A DNA stretch of 64,000 bases from Brachionus koreanus (lineage: Eukaryota > Rotifera > Eurotatoria > Ploima > Brachionidae). How positions within the stretch are numbered: position 1 is the stretch's first letter; the number at the start of each line of letters is the position of its first letter. The notes beneath the pieces were generated by a model that worked only from the letters and a program-made list of their open reading frames with translations, did no database searches and was not told the origin of the DNA. The position numbers were made by a program, and so were the translations under genes. Of the stretch, positions 46,532-57,800 are shown piece after piece. Location of the stretch: assembly GCA_016987375.1 (NCBI GenBank), contig PJRA01000077.1:231923-295922 (forward strand), in the 5' to 3' direction.

Positions 46532-48352
46532 ATGGAATGCGAAATAGATAGAGCTTTTTTAGACTTGCTGAAAGCAGATTCCAAACAGCGTCAGCAATTT
46601 TTTATGGATTTTTTGAAGATTTGCGAGCCCGAGGATCTTATTTTTGTCGAACAAACTCTGGCCGATTATAAACGCGACTTTTTTGTCTTTTTACCAAACG
46701 AAATAGTCGAAATTATAATCGGCTTTTTGGACTGGAAAAGTCTGCTTAACTGCTGTCTGGTAGATAATTCTGAATTTTTTTAAAAAAATAAAATTTAAAA
46801 AAAATTTTTTTTTTTCATTTTTTAGGTAAGCAAAACATGGAACCAAAAAATAAGCTTTAATTTCAATAAATTTTGGCATCAAATGTGTGTGCGAAACTTG
46901 CCCATAAATTTGATATGCCCGGGTGCAGACCATGCCAAAGCCAATGTTAACTTTAAGCAAATTTTTGTGCGTGTCATGAAAGAGTCACGAAGACTGGAGC
47001 GCGGAGGTAATTTCACCGCGACCAGCTTTGGTCCAGTCGAAATAGAAGCCATATCTACTTACAAAAATATAGTTGCCACTGGTGAGCCTAGTCTATTAAA
47101 ATCTAACATTAACAATTCATATTCTCACATTCACATCAAATTAAATCAAATTTTATATTAATTTAATAACTATTTAGCCACACATGTAGTTAAATTTTGG
47201 ACCAAGGAAGCCGATAGTTCAGAATGGACCTATAAAAAGAAAATGACTCTGCAATCAAGGGCACAAAAGTTTATGTTTAATGACAAGTATTTGCTTGCAA
47301 GCACATATTTCATGACCGTAGGCCTGTACTCGATGCAATCAGAGCAATTTATGTACGAATACATTGGTCATAGTTGTTCAGTGACAGGTTTTACTTTTAA
47401 TGACAGACTTAAGTTGATTGTGACCGGCTCGGCAGATGGTACAGTAAAATTTTGGCCAATGCAGCCAGAAGAACAGCTCCAGTCTGTAGTCAGCAAGCCC
47501 ATTCGGACAATAAACAATTTGGAATGGATTGTTTCAATAAGCGTAAGCCACTACGACAACAACGACTATTTGGTCATTATCCTAACAGCCAATAGTCTGT
47601 GTTACATAAATTTAATTGAACAAGTAGAAGATTTTCAAGACCCAAAAGATTCAAATGATCAAAATACGTTTAGATTTAGATACAATTTGAAAATTTTAGA
47701 TGAGTATGAGAAATTTATAGATTTGAATAGTTTTTGTGATACCAATAGTGAGAACAGTTTTTTAATTAGCAATAAAAGTTGGCTCAATCTAAATGACAAA
47801 GTTTTAACATTGTTTTTAATAATTGAGAATAATTCAGCTCAAAATAGAAAAATAGTGTGTCAAAGGTATTTAATTGAAAAAAATTTAAAAGACAAGTGCA
47901 CCCAAGTGGAATGGATGGAGCCGCCTTTGAACCAAAAATCTACCAAATTTTTGAATAATAGATTTCTGAAAGAGTATGACATCGGTCAATTTGAGATTAT
48001 TTGCTTTGGACTTAAGTAAAGTTGAAAAAAAAATAAAAATTTTTTTATTAATCTTTATTATTTATTATATAGCTATTGTTTGTTTGTTGATGAGGAACAC
48101 TCGTTTTATATTGCCAATCTAAAATCAAAAATAATTAATAAAATAGATGCTTTTTTGAATATAGATCGAAAGCAAAAGTTTTTTAGAATTTTACTCAATA
48201 GTATTCAGGAACAGTTTGTTTTTGGTGATAAAAATTGGCTTAATGGTTTTTCATTAGAGAATGACATTTGTCCACTAAAACAAGATTGTTTTCCTTTTAT
48301 ATTCTATTCATCTAGACGCAATGAATGTTTTGTAGTACAATCAATTAAATGA
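46532..48352 (+). CDS. FBXW2: F-box/WD-repeat protein, FBXW2-like
   Basis: Substrate receptor of an SCF ubiquitin ligase: the F-box binds SKP1 and the WD propeller binds substrate. Exons 46532-46759, 46826-47081, 47178-48015 and 48073-48352 give 533 residues. The N-terminal helices end in LADYKRDFFVFLPNEIVEII, followed by the F-box GFLDWKSLLNCCLVSKTWNQ (about residues 58-85), closely like FBXW2. The propeller is strongly diverged. The clearest blade is SCSVTGFTFNDRLKLIVTGS followed by ADGTVKFW. NWLNGF near the C-terminus matches the family's SWLNG. Several other blades lack WD signatures and there is a long Asn/Asp-rich insert, so substrate recognition may differ. Head to head with the M3 homologue. 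Confidence 0.85.
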
Positions 48353-48664
48353 TACATTTTTTAATTAATTTATTTATTTTGTATAAATAAAAAATTTTAT
48401 TTTAATTTAAATTTTTGATTTTTTTTTGGTTGCAAAGTTCACAATCAATTTTTTATTTGCATATCAAATATGAAAATAAAAATTTTTAATTTTAAGGCAC
48501 ATTTCTCTCAGCAAAATGTATCAGCTGTTTTAAAAAATAGATTTTTATCGTCAAAATTTATTCTCTTTAAAAAATTTTACTTTTTTTTTTATAATTTTTT
48601 TTTTAATTTATCAATAAAAAAAGCAATAATTAACTAATCTCTGCAATATAAACTATTATGATCA

Positions 48665-49400
48665 ATTATTTCATTTCTTTCTTGTATCATTTACGGCTTA
48701 TGGAGCCGTTCTTCAACTTGGTCTTGGTTAGTAAAAGAAAGCATGCTATTGAGTGATGAAAAAGACTATAATCACGAAGAGAAAGGAGATATGCTGGATG
48801 AGGAAGAAGTTTGATCCCAGACTTAGCTTTATAAATTCTTTATTGGAATTCAAATTGAATAACATAAATAATGGTTTATATACTGAATCAAAGGTGTAAG
48901 CCATTCGGACAAACCTGGGGATCCCCCTAAATTATATTTTTAATAATAAAAATATTCTGGTGGATAATGGAGAGGAACAACTTTTGAGCAACAGCTCCAA
49001 TCTGACACAGAGGCTATCGAGTTGATCATCTACACTGCAAATTTTACCCAGTCGAAACCGGTCCCCCATTTTAAACATGCGCCCTGTATTGCAGAGATAT
49101 TTTGAAGATTTTTCCACCCTCAGCCGGTTTTGAACCCTCGATCCTCTTCTTGCATGACTAACACACAAACTACTCGGCTATACGGGCCAGATAAATGATT
49201 TAGAGTGATGTCAAAACTTGGGTCTTAACAAACCTAAGTTTCAGTAAACCAAAGAAAATTTTTTTTCCTTGAAATTGAATCACCCCTTGTCAAACACACA
49301 ACATCATCTTTATTGTCAAAGTGTCCTCTTTTCACAACTGACTGAGCTGGTTGGGATAGTTTTAATCATTGATTTTTATTGAAAATAGATCAGCTTTTAG
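48665..49400 (-). repeat. dispersed repeat family R1, inverted copy split by a SINE
   Basis: The segments 48665-48818 and 49200-49400 are the reverse complement of the two halves of the copy at 44688-45115. The intervening 370 bases are the inserted element described separately. Confidence 0.8.
48819..49192 (-). mobile_element. tRNA-derived SINE inserted in R1
   Basis: On the minus strand the element begins with a tRNA-like head. The A box TAGCCGAGTAG is at 49180-49170 and the B box GGGTTCAAAACC at 49137-49126, the spacing expected for an internal Pol III promoter. A unique body of about 230 bases follows. The tail (48883-48819) is shared with 58558-58620, with TATATAAACCATTATTT and ATTCCAATAAAG in both. 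SINEs usually borrow such tails from a partner LINE. There is no protein coding, and the frame at 48932-49168 is incidental. Confidence 0.75.
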
Positions 49401-49595
49401 GCAAGGTGACAGAAAAAAGGACTTAAAACCTTCTAAACTTTATTTTCAAAGAAAAAAGCCGAGGTGAAATAGAACACAGTTAGCTTAAAAAAAAAATTTA
49501 GAAGCATAAAAAATTAAATCATATCTCTAAAATTTATTTGTCATTTTAATAAAATTAAAATAATGTTAAATTTAGTCTTTTAAAATAATAATAAT

Positions 49596-50845
49596 CTAAT
49601 CTGTTTTATTTGTTTGAGTTTGAGAGTCGTTATCGGCGGTTTCTTTTCGGTTTAGTGTCTTGTAAATAGACAAAGCCTTTTAAATTTAATTATATTTAAA
49701 TTAAATTTTGATTAATTTTTTTTTCTTAATTCCAAAAATTTACTTGTGTAACCATACTGTTAACATTTGATACATCACCAGGCATTATAACAGTATTGTT
49801 TGTTTTTGCAAGTTTACCAAATTCATTTACATATTGCTGTGCCAAAAATAGACTTGCTGATTCTTCTCCTTTCTATAGAAATAAAATGAAAAAAAAATTA
49901 AATTTAAAAAGATTATTTTAATTTACATTTTCTTTTAGAGATTGGGCAACAAGACTTATTGAGTCGGCTTTGGCTTTGGCGATTCGCATTAGCGCTTCAG
50001 CTTCACCCTGAGCTCTATTAATTTGTTCAAGTTGATTAGCCTCTGAGACCAATATTTTTGACTTTTTCTCTCCTTCAGCCTTGTTTATGCTCGCCTCTCT
50101 AAGACCTTCAGATTCAAGAATGGCAGCTCTTTTTTTTCGCTCAGCTTCTACTTGCATTTGCATTGCTTCTTGTACTTTTTCCGGCAATTTTACATCTCTT
50201 ATCTCATAACGAAGACAATTGATGCCCCAGGCATTGGCCGCCTTGTTAATCGACTCCACTATCGCAATATTCAACGACTCTCGCTCTCTGAACACCGAGT
50301 CTAGAACTATTTTACCCAATTCGGACCTCATGGTGGTTTGTGCAAGTTGTGTGATTGCATGTTCGGCATCATCGACTCCATACGAAGCCAAATAGGGATC
50401 GAATATTTTTAAGTAAAGGACACCGTCTAGTTTAAGAGTCACATTATCTTTAGTAATGGCACTTTGCACTGGTATATCAATCACAATTTCTTTTAAACTC
50501 TGCAGGTACTTGACTCTATCGATTATAGGTATCAAGAAATTGAGACCCTTGAACACGTCAATTAGGAATTATGAGAAAAAATTTAGTTTATTATTTGTTT
50601 ACTGGAGACAAAATTTTGTGAAATTTTCCCATTCGTTCTATGACCCAAGCTTCTTGCTGAGGCACAAACAATACCCCAAGGTTAATTGGTGTCGCATTGT
50701 TTGTATAACTGGCTGTAATAATATCGCTTTTTGTGCCTATTCTCAAAAGCTATTTTAATTATTAAAAATAAACTAGTCTCAGGTTTTATTTAAGAGTTAC
50801 ACTTGGTAAAATATTCCGAGTTCTATTTAATAAAAGCTTGGACAT
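49596..50845 (-). CDS. STOML2: stomatin-like protein 2, mitochondrial
   Basis: SPFH/prohibitin-like scaffold of the inner mitochondrial membrane that binds cardiolipin and organises respiratory and protease complexes. Minus-strand exons 50845-50801, 50749-50603, 50547-49927, 49872-49744 and 49676-49596 give 340 residues (human 356). The N-terminus MSKLLLNRTRNILPS is a typical presequence. The SPFH domain runs from VLFVPQQEAWVIERMGKFHK through RVKYLQSLKEIVIDIPVQSA and LAQTTMRSELGKIVLDSVFR to WGINCLRYEIRDVKLP. A coiled coil rich in Ala/Glu/Lys follows (EAERKKRAAILESEGLREAS). The C-terminal domain has NNTVIMPGDVSNVNSMV. The last 26 residues are a polar variable tail. Confidence 0.96.
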
Positions 50846-51776
50846 TTTTTTTAACTTAGTTTTTTTATTTAAACTATTTTTAAATTATAAAAAAAATATA
50901 ATTCAATATTTCAATAATTCAATTTTTAGGATAAATTTCAAAATTTTGTTAACTTTTGAATTTTGAAAAAAAAAATCGTCTTTTTCTATTTAACAACTAG
51001 ATGACTCAAAAATTTGAATGTTTTCAAATTTTATTAAATTTCTTAATCTCATAGAAAATTTTTTATTTTTAAGATTTTTGTGAGATTTGGTACATATTTT
51101 AAGAAAATAAAATTCAGTATTGAGAAATATTTAGGAAACGACTTAAAATTTTTATTGTTTATTTGAGTTTGAATTGTAATAGAATTGGATAGGATTGATT
51201 AATGGAAACCATTTTTTGTCGGCTAAACTCTTTAGATCAAAATAAAAAAAAATTTATCTGAAATGACAATCCATTCCTTTGATATTTAAATTAGAAAATG
51301 ACAATCTGAATTGTTAAATTTTTAAATTGTGAAAAAGTTAAGAAAAATGGCACAAATTTTTCTTCTTCTTTTCGGTGACAATTCCAGTCCCTCTAAAAAA
51401 TGTTTTGTTTGGAACTCACTTAAAATTGAACCCTTGATAAAATCTGGAACAAAAATAATTGCTTTTTTAACCCAGTCAAGCTAAAAACGATGATTTCATG
51501 GATGTTTCATGTATGAGTCATCTCATTTTTTATACATGAAAAATGTTGTTCATGAAAAATTTTCATTTTATTCTTAAAGAACATTTAGGATTGACCCAAT
51601 CATCAAAATTTTTCATCTTTGTTTCATTCTTGAATGATCTTATCAATTGTCAATGAGTTTTTTTGGATTAGAGACAAGAAAACGTCCATTCAAAAAATAA
51701 ATTGATCTTTATATATTATTGGTTAGTGCTAAATAGATGTGTGGATTTTGACTTTCCTTTTTTTCAATTAACAGAC

Positions 51777-51850
51777 CATCCCATCTATTCTTGTTATTAT
51801 AATTTGATCATGAGAAAATTTAATTTTCAAACAGTAATTGACACAATCAA
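51777..51850 (+). repeat. dispersed repeat shared with 57896-57970
   Basis: TTATTATAATTTGATCATGA followed by GAAAA and then AAACAGTAATT...ACAATCAA occurs in the same order and strand at 57902-57965. The second copy lies in the long CRTC intron. Type unknown. Confidence 0.65.
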
Positions 51851-52647
51851 GACTTAGTTATCACAAAAAATTGTTTTTTATCATAAAGAGGTAGTCTTTC
51901 TGAAAAGATTTTGAAAACCAATAATTGTCTATTTTTATTTTAATTTTAATATTTTCTTGTTTTTTTTAGAGATACCTTTAAAAACTCGATTACTGTATTC
52001 ATCAAAGGATAAAAAATCGTAAAAACAGAAATAATGAGAAAAAAATAATAATAAGACTATAAAATCAGCCAGAAAATTAATACCTCTAGCCGAAATACAT
52101 AATATACTTAATACTTGAAAAAATTAAATTGCACATTAAGTCCGAAATTTATAAATTTTTACTATTTTGTAATAGGTAATTTAATTGGGAGTCATGTACT
52201 TTGATTTAAGATCTACTCAAGCTGCTACTAGTCTAGTTATAGAACTATTAAGTAATTCTAAAATAAATAACTTAAAGAATAAAAAAAAAATAAATAACTT
52301 AAAGAATAAAAAATTAAAAAGTCCTTCTAGTGAGAAAATGTGTATTGATGTTCGTTTCAAATCAAACAAGTTGATAAATTCTGAATTATAGTTAGCAAAT
52401 TTTAAAAAATCTCTTGGTTTTAAATTTTTTATTTATTATAATTCCTAAAATTGCTTGAAAAATAAAAAAAAATATTATTTAATAATGAAATAAATTTAGA
52501 TGTGATTAATAAAGTTTTCATCAATTATTTTCGATGAAATATACTAATTTTCATCGTCGAAATTAGATGAAATTGTTCCTAACTCATTAATGATTTATCT
52601 ATCAATTTTCATCGATTTATCATCGTTTTTTTGTGACTGGGAACCAA

Positions 52648-53110
52648 AATGTCAATTTAAACTCCCAAGCGTTGTCGTATTAGTAAAAAAGACAGAATAG
52701 AGGCTGTTTTTCTTCGGCAAAATGGAAAATCATATGTCGAGTAGGATAATGATCTAAATAAGTTCAAATCATGCATAAAGACTTTTATTATACGACGGTT
52801 GTCCAAAATCTGAAAGACCTAAGATTTCTACTATCAAAGATGGTCGCCAGTTAGTCCGTATGGTGAAAAAAATAGAGCTTTGCAATCACATATTGTAGCT
52901 CATAACTGGAAACTGTCAAATGGAAGAAAATCATCAGATTCTCTTGTTAGACGAAGCTTATTAGAAAAAGAAAACTCGAATGGAAGTATGCGGTTAGAAA
53001 ACCAAGATTGACTAAGTCTCAAAAAAAATGCTAGAAAAAATCTCTATCTCATGAAATTTAATGGAAAAAAGCTAAATGGATAAAACAATGTTCAGTGACC
53101 GATTATTATT
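52648..53110 (+). pseudogene. Tc1/mariner-type transposase relic
   Basis: Frame-shifted translation gives the order expected of a Tc1-like transposase. The N-terminal helix-turn-helix reads RCRISKKDRIEAVFLRQNGK (about 52670-52730). A second DNA-binding segment follows, with VKKNRALQSHIVAHNWKLSN (about 52862-52930). Near the end KWIKQCSVTD (about 53075-53105) corresponds to the w..v.fSDES block that holds the first catalytic Asp. Stops and shifts interrupt every segment, and nothing of the downstream catalytic core remains. I could not define terminal repeats. Confidence 0.65.
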
Positions 53111-53222
53111 ATAGTACTATGTGTGTGATTTACTTTATATATATGTTTTTTTTAAGAATTAAGAAAAAATAAGAATGAAAATAAATAAAAATAAAAGGTT
53201 TTAATTAGTTTTATTTAGAGTT

Positions 53223-53580
53223 GAATTAGTTGAGACTACTGTTGAGCGCTATCATGGTGTAATGGTAAACAAAAAACTCAAATGGAATGATCAAATCGAC
53301 AACTGCGTTAATAAAGCTAACAACATGCTTGGTACGTTCATGTTCGTGTATTGGGATGCTCAATCGTTTTTTCAGCTTTGCAAAACATATGTTAGAATGC
53401 TGTGCACCTGTCTGGAATCCTTATTTAAAGAGGGATATAATTAGACTTGAACAAGTACAAAGAAGAGCAGCGAAACTTGTTCCACGAATAAGAAGTTTGA
53501 ACTATGAATCAAGATTGGCTAATTTGGGTCACAGCAAGTTCGACCAATCAGTTCAAAAACAGACTGGACAATGTCAGTAG
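53223..53580 (+). pseudogene. non-LTR reverse-transcriptase C-terminus (LINE fragment E)
   Basis: Begins with GVMVNKKLKWNDQIDNCVNK-type sequence (read as H-G-V-M-V here). After one frameshift it continues MLECCAPVWNPYLKRDIIRL and EQVQRRAAKLVPRIRSLNYE, the hallmark C-terminal region of CR1/Jockey-like retrotransposons. The 3' part is truncated shortly after SRLANLG. Confidence 0.8.
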
Positions 53581-53724
53581 AAACAAAAAAAAAATGAAAA
53601 GTCTACTATAGCGGGTTTAATTTAGTCTTCCTGCTTTGTCAATTTAGTTAAGCTAAACTTGACCGTAGAATAACTATTATTATTGTTTTAAGTCGAATTT
53701 ATTTCGATGTTATTTAGTGTTAGT

Positions 53725-53785
53725 TCTACATCTTTTCATGTGTGTTTTGATTCCTATTTTTACTTTGAATATCTTGTTGCAAATT
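53725..53785 (+). repeat. LINE 3' tail segment, copy 1
   Basis: CATCTTTTCATGTGTGTTTT ... ACTTTGAATATCTTGTT lies about 150 bases after LINE fragment E. It is matched by 54510-54575, suggesting two insertions of related 3' ends within 800 bases. Confidence 0.6.
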
Positions 53786-53879
53786 GGTCAGTTTGTTTTG
53801 TTTTTGGGTTCTTCTATTCGTTTATGTGTTTTATCATCTGTAGATGGCCTATTTAATTTGTAGAGCTCTTGTTTGTCAA

Positions 53880-54345
53880 AGTCATATCTTATAGTTCGTA
53901 TACATTTTTGTATTATGCAATGATTTTAAGCATCCTGTTCTGGGCGCTTTTAATATGCGCTTTAATTTCGCAGGACGCTGACACCAAAACGGGACTGTTA
54001 CAATCGAGGTGACTGATAAATAGACTTTTGAAGAGAGCCACTTGAATATCAAATTTCATTTATAATTGATCAAATGATTCAAAAATGAAGCATGTCATAT
54101 TATTAGTTGATGTTTTGAATAATTTATCTACCATAACTTATAAAAATTCATTTTACCTTATTTAGCAATTTGTTGTTGCATCTTTATTCTGTTTGAAAAT
54201 CTAGTCACGTACTTGATTCAATATTTAAGCAACTCAATTTTATTATTATTCTTATTTTTATTTCATAATTCTTTATCTTTATTTAATAAAGTAATAGTTA
54301 TAACTAGTCTTTCTATTAACTCCCCAATGCATTACAAGCAGTTGA
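53880..54345 (-). pseudogene. second non-LTR element fragment (LINE fragment F)
   Basis: On the minus strand ALFKSLFISHLDCNSPVLVS followed by CEIKAHIKSAQNRMLKIIA (54040-53925) matches the C-terminal reverse-transcriptase region (L..S.l.Y....W.......l...Q..QnR.lkiI) of a family different from fragment E. The upstream part (54345-54095) is the stretch repeated in AK9 intron 9 at 27779-28020. Confidence 0.7.
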
Positions 54346-54509
54346 AAGAATATGATGAGAATTTGATTGTGGTTTTAATCCAGAAAAAAATTTAACGCAA
54401 GTATACTTCGAGGTGAATTTTTTGATATCGCAAGTATATCTGATTTATGAAAGATGATTCATAAATCTGTGTCTGTGCACTACTTAATATATTTTTAATC
54501 CATTATTAT

Positions 54510-54575
54510 GATATTTTGTGGTGTTTTTCATCTTCTCATGTGTGCTTTAATTCATATTTTTGACTTGAATATCTT
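54510..54575 (+). repeat. LINE 3' tail segment, copy 2
   Basis: CATCTTCTCATGTGTGCTTT ... ACTTGAATATCTTGTT, similar to 53725-53785. The surrounding frame 54508-54729 is incidental. Confidence 0.6.
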
Positions 54576-54889
54576 GTTATATACTAGACATTGTTTTTTA
54601 ATTTTGGTTACTTTAACTCTAATACGAACAAATGGTAATCTTGGCGAGTTAAGTCTGGAAAAATATTTATCAAATAATTTTATTGAAAAAAAATCCAATT
54701 TATTTAAAAAAAAAAAAAGTTATTTATAAATTTAACAATAACTTGACACCAAAGAACTCATTTTTATAAACCAGTAATCATTGATCGGCGAAAATTAAAA
54801 GTAAAATAAAAGCGACAATAAAAAAGCCTAGTTTAAAATTTACAGAAAAGAAAAAAAATTCTAGAAACAAAAAAAAAAAAAATTTGACA

Positions 54890-57800
54890 TTATATAGTTT
54901 CATTGAAATTTAGCGAATTAACATCATCAATTGAAACAGGCCCCGAAAAATTCTAGAAAATAAATTAATTTAGAATAAATAACCAAAATAGAAATTCAAA
55001 ACAAAAAATACCGAAAAATCCAGCAAATTTCCCATATCAAAGTTTAAATCACTCGACAACTCTTGGCTAATGACCACATCACCTTTTTCTTCTAAATAAA
55101 TTTTTTTTATTGAAAAATAATATAAATAAGAATTATTTTTAGCTAACCTGCTGGATAAGTTAAAATAATATTAGGAATTGAATTTTTATGATTTTTATTC
55201 ATAAGTGAATTTTTAAATGATGAATTTTGTTGATATGCATCAGCATCATTAAACATATTAAAACTATTTGCTTGATTAGAATTGCTGCCAATGCTGCTCA
55301 AACTCTCATTACGGCCATTGATCATTGACTGATTGGTAGCACCAATATCGCTGTCCATTGTATCACCAATATTTTCACTGCGATTTTTTTTCACCAATTG
55401 ATTCGAGTTGTTTGTCAAAAATTGTCCGAAATTTAATTGATTGTTGCTCGAGTCCTGAATAAATTATTTAAAAAAAAATTTTTTTTTTTCTATTTTAAAT
55501 TTTACTAAATTAATGCAATCGAATTTTTTCTGAATAATTTCATAGTTATTACTCGATGTGAACGGGTTCATGTCTTGAGGACTGATGGATAGCGGGTCCG
55601 GAGAGCCTTGAGGTGAATTGAAACAACTTTGCTGGGACTGAGGCGAGGGAGGCAAAGACTCAGTACCGTTTAGACAAATATTGCCCGGCGCATTTCTGTA
55701 CACCCCATTGTTAATCATATTCTTGTTGCCATAGCTATTTACTTGAGGTGCATTGGTAGTAAAGTCGAGAATGGGCACATTTGAATGAAGTGGAGAGGTC
55801 GGAGTCGAATGGGCAGAGAGCGAAGACTTCGATTGAGTATTTATGCCCGGTGGCATGGATCTTTGCGGTGAGGGACGTCTGTTAACATTTGAGTTTGTCG
55901 GATTGTACCGTGCTGTGCCTCTCGTTGGACTCACCGAACCGAAATGTGTCGGCTTAACTGGTCCGATATGGTTATGCTGTTGAATATTTGGCTAAAATTT
56001 TTATTTTTTAAATTAAAAAAAATACTTAATTTTTTTATTAAGCCCATCATTTTAAATTAATGAAAAAAAAAATATATAAAATTTTTCAAAGAATCTTCAA
56101 AATAATTTTTTTAAAGATGGGCCAAAAAAAATTTAATTAATAAAAAACTTGAAGTAATTGAAGATCGTAGTTGTTTTTGTGTCGTTGATTGTAGTCTTGT
56201 AACTGTAAATTTTGATGAAACTGATTGTTTTGTAATTGGAATGCAGTCAGGTCTGGTAACGATCCACCACTCGAGTTTTGCAGATTGAGTGCATTGGGGC
56301 TTAGGAACGAGTCGGGCTTGAGTGTGTTATTCGATTGAAGATAAGGCGATTGAAAGCCAAGCTCGTTTGGCCCGTAGTTGGCTGGTTGATAGGCTGGCGA
56401 CAAGGTTCGCGTACCGTTTTGCACTGACGCTGTCTCCTTAAACAAAAAAGATCTATAGTAACCAAAAGCCCGCTCGATTAATTTAGAAAAAAAAATTTCC
56501 TCGAATTTATCTCTAATTTATTTTTTCTATTCTATTTTTAAATTTAGCATGGATGATGATGAGAACATTGGTGAACAAGAACAGCACTTGACTGTTCTTA
56601 AAAACGAGTACTTATTTAAAAATTATCTTCTAGTTAAAATTTTAAATTCAAATTTAAAAAATTCGGGCCAAGTGCAGCAAAAAATTTTGCTTAAATTAAT
56701 AAATTGCTTGCTCGGCAAGAGCAATCAAAGTGGTGAACAGGATTTGACCAGAATGCAAGAGATATTCAACTGTTTGTACTTGATGTGTTCGAAAGTCTAT
56801 GCAGATTTTACAATCAGCCATGAAGACATTGATTTGGACATTGTGGAGCAAAAATTAGAGAGTCTCGTTGACCAAACTGATTTGGACGAGGAGACAAATT
56901 TTTTGTCTTATGTTAAAAAAATTTTTAGCCCAACTATGAACAAAATTCTTGATTTATTAAACTTGAAAAAAACTAGTGCATTCAGTGCCAAGTCAATGGA
57001 GAAATTGGACAATTTAGTGCTGAGAATAATAGAAAGATTGGTTCAAGTTTGTGAGTCAAGTGAAAATCAAGAGCTGCAAATAGTTCTCAAAGACATAGAC
57101 TACTTGATGGACTATCTAAAAAATATGAACCAAGTGCAGGTTGAGAAGAAATCTAGGGAGTTTATGTCAAAGTCGTGCACTACTGTAATAGGAGCTGATC
57201 TAAAGCGAAAAATTAGTCTTATTGAAAATGACACAGTTACCAGCTCAACTAGTTCGATGTCTATTTTAAAATGTAAGAAAATCAGACGCTTGTCAAGCAC
57301 CTCTATTCGGAGCGTCTCGTCCAACGAATTAATCGAAAATCAAATATCAAAAGAATTGATTTCAAACAAGCGAAATCAATCGCTCTTTTATGTAATTAAT
57401 GAGGTCAAGAATGCCAATAAAAAAAAAGACAAACATTTTGACGTTGTCTCAAAACTATTTCCGCTTAGTTTAAGTGTAAACAAATTGCCTGGCATCGGAA
57501 AAGTCTATGCCAACAGGCTCAAAGAGTACAAGATATCCAGTTTGGGTGACTTGGTTCAATTTTACGAGACCAAATGTGCTCGTAATAGGAATAAATTTTG
57601 CACATCAATTAAATATATGACATTTATGAAAAGTGATACAATTAGTAAATTGATTCGCATCATGCAAACAGTTCTAAGAAAGCAACGCTAAACAATTTTA
57701 AATAATTTTTTTTTTAAATCTCTTGATAATTTTCATATTTGGCATACAAACACACACACATACTAGTTCCTAAAAATTTTTTTTTAAACAAATAAAAATT

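Larger units (their letters stand above)
48353..49595. other. convergent intergenic region with nested repeats
   Basis: Lies between the FBXW2 and STOML2 3' ends. It holds a second copy of R1 (minus orientation) interrupted by a tRNA-derived SINE, and a 17-base match (48511-48527) to the end of the MITE-like hairpin at 28251. Confidence 0.7.
50846..54889. other. transposon graveyard between STOML2 and CRTC
   Basis: No host gene. It contains a repeat shared with 57.9 kb (51777-51850), a 28-base direct duplication (52259-52316) built on AATAACTTAAAGAATAAAAA, TTTCATCGATGAAA-like strings (52521-52625), a Tc1/mariner relic, and fragments of two non-LTR families with duplicated 3' tails. Confidence 0.75.

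Noticed and set aside
48932..49168. 78-codon minus-strand frame with non-AT-biased residues
   Set aside because: It lies inside the tRNA-derived SINE. Its composition comes from the tRNA-like head and SINE body.
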